From positions 1 to 64,000 of the forward strand of contig DEFH01000013.1 of NCBI GenBank assembly GCA_002350705.1: a DNA stretch of 64,000 bases, given 5' to 3'. Source of the stretch: Ruminococcaceae bacterium UBA2857. Lineage in GTDB: Bacteria > Bacillota > Clostridia > Oscillospirales > Acutalibacteraceae. Made by a program: the position numbers and the translations under genes. Below the pieces are notes generated by a model. It had not been told where the DNA came from. It saw only the letters and a program-made list of their open reading frames with translations, and did no database searches. This document shows positions 61,149 through 64,000 of the stretch, piece by piece. Position 1 is the stretch's first letter. The number at the start of each line of letters is the position of its first letter.

Positions 61149-61991
61149 TCAGCCCTCCAATACTTTCAACTGTGCATTCAGTTCATCAAGTGCCTTCTGA
61201 TACTCGTCGGCATTGGGTGCCTTGCCATGCCAGCCGACCTGATTTTCCATATAAGACACACCCTTGCCCTTAACGGTATTGGCAATGATCACCGTAGGCT
61301 TGCCTTTGACAGTTTTTGCTTTTTCAAAAGCAGCTTCTATTTCATTGAAATCGTTTCCGTTGATTTTGATAACTTCAAAGCCAAAGCTTTCAAATTTGGT
61401 ATCCAGCGGTTCCAGGCCTGCCACATCATTGACGGCACCGTCAATCTGCAGACCGTTGAAGTCTACAATCAGGCAAAGATTATCCAGCTTCATATGAGAT
61501 GCAAACATAGCCGCCTCCCATACCTGACCTTCCTCACATTCACCGTCACCGAGCATTGCATAGACTCTGTAGTCCTTGCTGTCATACTTGGCAGCGAGTG
61601 CCATACCGCAGGCTGCGGAAATTCCCTGACCGAGAGAACCCGAACTCATATCTACACCGGGTGTATGCTTCATATCGGGATGTCCCTGGAGCATAGCACC
61701 AATATGACGGAGTGATTTGATTTCCTCGGCAGAAAAATATCCTTTCAGAGCAAGAGCAGCATACAAAGCCGGACAGCAGTGTCCCTTTGAAAGAACAAAT
61801 CTATCTCTGTCAGGATTTTTCGGATCGTTAGCATCCACCCGCATTTCCTTGAAATAGAGGTAGGTTATCATATCGGCTGCCGAAAGAGAGCCGCCGGGAT
61901 GTCCCGATTTGGCATGAAACACTCCCTCTATTGTCCAGATACGCACCTTACAGGCCATTTTCTGCATTTCCAAAAGTTCTTGATTTGTCAT
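61149..61991 (-). CDS. Transketolase, N-terminal subunit
   Basis: The thiamine diphosphate-binding half of the split transketolase. The 280 residues include SGHPGGSLSAADM, RDRFVLSKGH and the ThDP motif GDGECEEGQVWEAAMFA...N (GDG then ~30 residues to IVDFNGLQ). It is first in the two-gene unit. An extended -10 (TGCTATAAT, minus strand, 62038-62030) lies about 40 bases before the start. Confidence 0.92.
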   Translation of the reverse strand: MTNQELLEMQKMACKVRIWTIEGVFHAKSGHPGGSLSAADMITYLYFKEMRVDANDPKNPDRDRFVLSKGHCCPALYAALALKGYFSAEEIKSLRHIGAMLQGHPDMKHTPGVDMSSGSLGQGISAACGMALAAKYDSKDYRVYAMLGDGECEEGQVWEAAMFASHMKLDNLCLIVDFNGLQIDGAVNDVAGLEPLDTKFESFGFEVIKINGNDFNEIEAAFEKAKTVKGKPTVIIANTVKGKGVSYMENQVGWHGKAPNADEYQKALDELNAQLKVLEG

Positions 61992-62029
61992 TTCTAAACC
62001 ATTCCTCCGCTTTCATTTTAATATCAAAG

Positions 62030-62038
62030 ATTATAGCA
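62030..62038 (-). promoter_or_regulatory. Extended -10 promoter of the transketolase unit
   Basis: TGCTATAAT on the minus strand at 62038-62030; no good -35 at 17 bases. Confidence 0.55.
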
Positions 62039-62087
62039 TACATATCCCTTGTTTTATTTCTTTTAAAGAATCAAGACAAGTGATATG

Positions 62088-62954
62088 TCAATACTTTTTG
62101 TCAGACACGTCCAAAACAGGCTTTGACTTGGCAGACAGTGCACTTTTCTTTTTTTTCGGATTGTCATTGAAACGAACCATCAGCAGAATAAGAACAATTC
62201 CCATTCCAATCAAGATAAATCCCCATATCAGATAGTTCACGGCATCATTGCCGGAGGCCGCATTTTCTTTAATATCTCGTATCACATCATCACTGCTTTT
62301 GCTGTCACCGTTGAGAAGCTTCATTTCCGAACTAAGGCTGTTTTTAAGATTTTCCCAATCTTTTTTGGTCAGCTCGGAGCTGTCCACAGAAATTTCCTGA
62401 TAGGTAGTAGAGGATTCTTCTTCTTCTTCGGACTCTGTTGTTTCACCGTAGTACTCATACTGTTCGGATTCCTCGTAATAAGTCAATTCAGATGTTTCAG
62501 ATTCATAGTACTGACTGTATTCCGGCTCATAGTATAATTCACTTTCCTGTGCCCAGGGGAAAGGATTTTCTTCTGTTGCCGACGGCTCCTCATAGTAATA
62601 GTAGTAGGACGGCTGCGGTTCCTCATAATCATAGGACGGTTCCGGTTCTTCATTGTAATAGGAGGGTTCCGGCTCCTCATAAGACGGTTCCGGTTCCTCA
62701 TAGGAAGGCTGTGATTCTTCATAGGACGGCTCAGGGGGGGCAATATAGGAAGATTCTTGTTCTTCATAGGACGGTTCAGGGACATCATAGGACGGCTCTT
62801 CCGCACTTTCCTGTACGGCAGGCTGTTCTTCTTCTGATAACTGTACCTCTGTACTTTCGTCAGGCTCCGCACGAACACTGACAGACACATTCCATACTCC
62901 TGTCAGGACAGTCAACATTGCCAGAAAACCAATGAAACTCTTTTTCGTATTCAT
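62088..62954 (-). CDS. Tyr/Pro/Glu/Ser-rich surface protein with C-terminal membrane anchor
   Basis: About 288 residues from ATG 62954 (AAAGGAT upstream; an ATG six codons earlier lies within the ribosome site). A signal peptide (VSVSVRAEP cleavage region) is followed by EEPEPSY-type repeats (about residues 53-125), then an acidic, Tyr-rich stretch (YYEPEYSQYYESE), a short helical segment, one membrane helix (about 235-258) and a basic tail ending VSDKKY. So it is a membrane-anchored, largely disordered extracellular protein. Function unknown. Confidence 0.7.
   Translation of the reverse strand: MNTKKSFIGFLAMLTVLTGVWNVSVSVRAEPDESTEVQLSEEEQPAVQESAEEPSYDVPEPSYEEQESSYIAPPEPSYEESQPSYEEPEPSYEEPEPSYYNEEPEPSYDYEEPQPSYYYYYEEPSATEENPFPWAQESELYYEPEYSQYYESETSELTYYEESEQYEYYGETTESEEEEESSTTYQEISVDSSELTKKDWENLKNSLSSEMKLLNGDSKSSDDVIRDIKENAASGNDAVNYLIWGFILIGMGIVLILLMVRFNDNPKKKKSALSAKSKPVLDVSDKKY
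62580..62798 (-). repeat. Degenerate EEPEPSY coding repeats
   Basis: About nine units of roughly 8-10 codons, each ending in PSY or SSY, with variable Pro/Glu/Gln. Some units are near-identical in DNA. It forms the extracellular stalk of the anchored protein. Confidence 0.85.
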
Positions 62955-63005
62955 TTTTTGTATCCTTTCCATGCAGTCTTATTCATCATTTCACTTTCCG
63001 AGATG

Positions 63006-63035
63006 ATTGTAACACATCTCACATCAATAAATCAA
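63006..63035 (-). promoter_or_regulatory. Likely promoter of the Tyr-rich surface protein gene
   Basis: On the minus strand TTGATT (63035-63030), an 18-base spacer and TACAAT (63011-63006). The -35 lies inside the 3' end of the pyridoxal kinase gene. Confidence 0.5.
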
Positions 63036-63837
63036 GTATTTCTTCAAAACACACCCCGTCTTGTTCGGGAATTTTCATTTCATCCGACAAAGCGACCGCC
63101 TTTGCCACAAAATCAGCCGCCTTTTTTACAGACTGCTCCAGTGGAACACCATTGACAGCATCCGCTGCGATCACTGAGGCAAACACATCTCCCGTACCCG
63201 CATGGGCAGTGCCCGACTTTGAAAACCAAAGCAGGCAGGTATCTGTTCCCGTACTCACAAAATTACCGATTTTATCATCACAGGCAATCCCTGTAATAAT
63301 GACATTTTTTGCACCCAGAGTATGAAGTTTTTCCGACAGCACGGTTAATTCCCGTTCGGTACAGACATCATGATAGTCACTGTCCGTCAAAATACAGGCT
63401 TCCGTCAGGTTAGGGGTAATGATATGCGAAAACGGCAGCAATTTTTTAATTTGCCGACAGAGAGCCTTGTCCACCGTGGCATAGGTTATACCGTTGTCAC
63501 CCATCACAGGATCGACTGTCACAATCGTATCACTGCCGGAAAAACGGCTGATGAAATCACCTACAATTTCCGCCTGTTTTTGAGAGCCCAAAAAGCCTGT
63601 ATAAATGCCGTCAAACTGCAGACCGAGCTTTTCCCACTTTTCATAATATGCCTGCATTTTATTCGTATAATCATCAAAAAAATAATCCGGGTAGCCTGTA
63701 TGATTGGAAAAAATGGCAGTCGGAACGGCACAGCACTGTATTTTCATAGCAGAAATAATCGGAATTGCCACGGTCAGACTGCATCTGCCGAATCCCGAAA
63801 AATCATTGACAACTGCCATTTTCTTTTGTTTTTTCAA
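63019..63837 (-). CDS. Pyridoxine/pyridoxal/pyridoxamine kinase
   Basis: A ribokinase-family kinase that makes pyridoxal 5'-phosphate by salvage. The 272 residues have the N-terminal NDFSGFGRCSLTVAIPI, NHTGYPDYFF (substrate loop), DPVMGDNG and the C-terminal AHAGTGDVFASV (GTGD anion hole and base). This is the PdxK/PdxY type. PLP made here serves the aminotransferase and desulfurase upstream in the window. It has a consensus promoter. Confidence 0.9.
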   Translation of the reverse strand: MKKQKKMAVVNDFSGFGRCSLTVAIPIISAMKIQCCAVPTAIFSNHTGYPDYFFDDYTNKMQAYYEKWEKLGLQFDGIYTGFLGSQKQAEIVGDFISRFSGSDTIVTVDPVMGDNGITYATVDKALCRQIKKLLPFSHIITPNLTEACILTDSDYHDVCTERELTVLSEKLHTLGAKNVIITGIACDDKIGNFVSTGTDTCLLWFSKSGTAHAGTGDVFASVIAADAVNGVPLEQSVKKAADFVAKAVALSDEMKIPEQDGVCFEEILDLLM

Positions 63838-63868
63838 GTCCCTTCACCGCCTCATTCAATACCTAACT

Positions 63869-63897
63869 ATCATATTACAAGAAAAGGGCTTTGTCAA
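63869..63897 (-). promoter_or_regulatory. Promoter of the pyridoxal kinase gene
   Basis: On the minus strand TTGACA (63897-63892), a 17-base spacer and TATGAT (63874-63869). Confidence 0.8.
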
Positions 63898-63960
63898 CCG
63901 TTTTCAACTGTCCTTTCAAAAATATTCAAACTGTGCATTTTAAAAAGGACAGATTTCATG

Positions 63961-64000
63961 TATGATAGTGTCATCTTATTTTGAAAGGAGCTTTCGGCAA
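63961..64000 (+). promoter_or_regulatory. -10 and ribosome site of a gene beyond the right edge
   Basis: TATGAT (63961-63966) and AAAGGAG (63984-63990) lie on the plus strand, so a coding start is expected a few bases after 64000. The gene itself is not visible. Confidence 0.45.

Noticed and set aside
60206..61991. Transketolase genes as a frameshifted single gene
   Set aside because: Both halves have their own start and ribosome site and normal split-subunit lengths; split transketolases are usual in Clostridia.

Overview
The window looks like the chromosome of a low-to-mid GC, Gram-positive, spore-capable gut Clostridium relative, most likely Ruminococcus or another Oscillospiraceae (inference). 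The reasons are Gram-positive regulators (HprK, WhiA, RapZ, CdaA/CdaR), sporulation proteins (YunB, a CwlD-type amidase), an extracellular pullulanase, a BspA/Ig-like surface protein of a type common in Ruminococcus, and strong AGGAGG ribosome binding sites. No rRNA, tRNA, CRISPR array, insertion sequence or prophage was recognised. No intergenic gap exceeds about 300 bases; the longest (about 280 b, 25435-25716) holds two divergent promoters.

Layout. 1-1439: 5' part of typA (the gene runs off the left edge). 1611-5566: secreted pullulanase and a small lipoprotein. 5770-8535: type Ic aspartate aminotransferase, then a cysteine desulfurase with a DUF3343 partner. 8693-10853: c-di-AMP synthase CdaA with its regulator CdaR. 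10913-15356: thioredoxin, an unknown membrane protein overlapping inorganic pyrophosphatase, and SecF/SecD. 15627-18406: a two-component system and an NrtR-like NUDIX regulator. 18541-20226: a secreted protein carrying the same putative starch-binding module as the pullulanase. 20373-25434: PgeF, a small Cys protein, MscL with a zinc ribbon, dCMP deaminase, a phosphohexomutase with a repeat tail, and a membrane protein. 25717-32212: phosphoglucomutase, ProC, HAD hydrolase, a lipoprotein, GH3 glucosaminidase and PHP phosphatase. 32316-36885: a small ribbon-helix-helix protein, CoaBC, HtrA and a zinc-ribbon membrane protein. 36901-41132: hprK-murB-rapZ-whiA-vanZ operon. 41307-47853: glycosyltransferase, Na/Pi transporter, deformylase, RadA, amidase, coiled-coil protein. 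47942-54395: miaB-ylbF-mutS-mutL. 54455-58401: YunB and a divergent three-gene biotin-dependent carboxyltransferase operon. 58472-64000: DUF5662, a degenerate SGNH-like protein, split transketolase, a Tyr/Pro/Glu-rich surface protein, pyridoxal kinase and the leader of a gene beyond the right edge.

How it fits together. Pullulanase and the module-sharing surface protein point to starch use. The two phosphohexomutases, the split transketolase and HprK fit sugar catabolism with carbon control. The 12S/1.3S/5S-like carboxyltransferase trio points to carboxyl transfer between oxaloacetate/pyruvate and an acyl-CoA. Most of the rest is housekeeping. No large novel system is evident. The best leads are an operator that overlaps the promoter of the NrtR-like gene, a direct-repeat operator at the ribbon-helix-helix gene, the shared starch module, a phosphohexomutase with a 13-residue repeat tail, and an SGNH-like protein that seems to have lost its catalytic residues.
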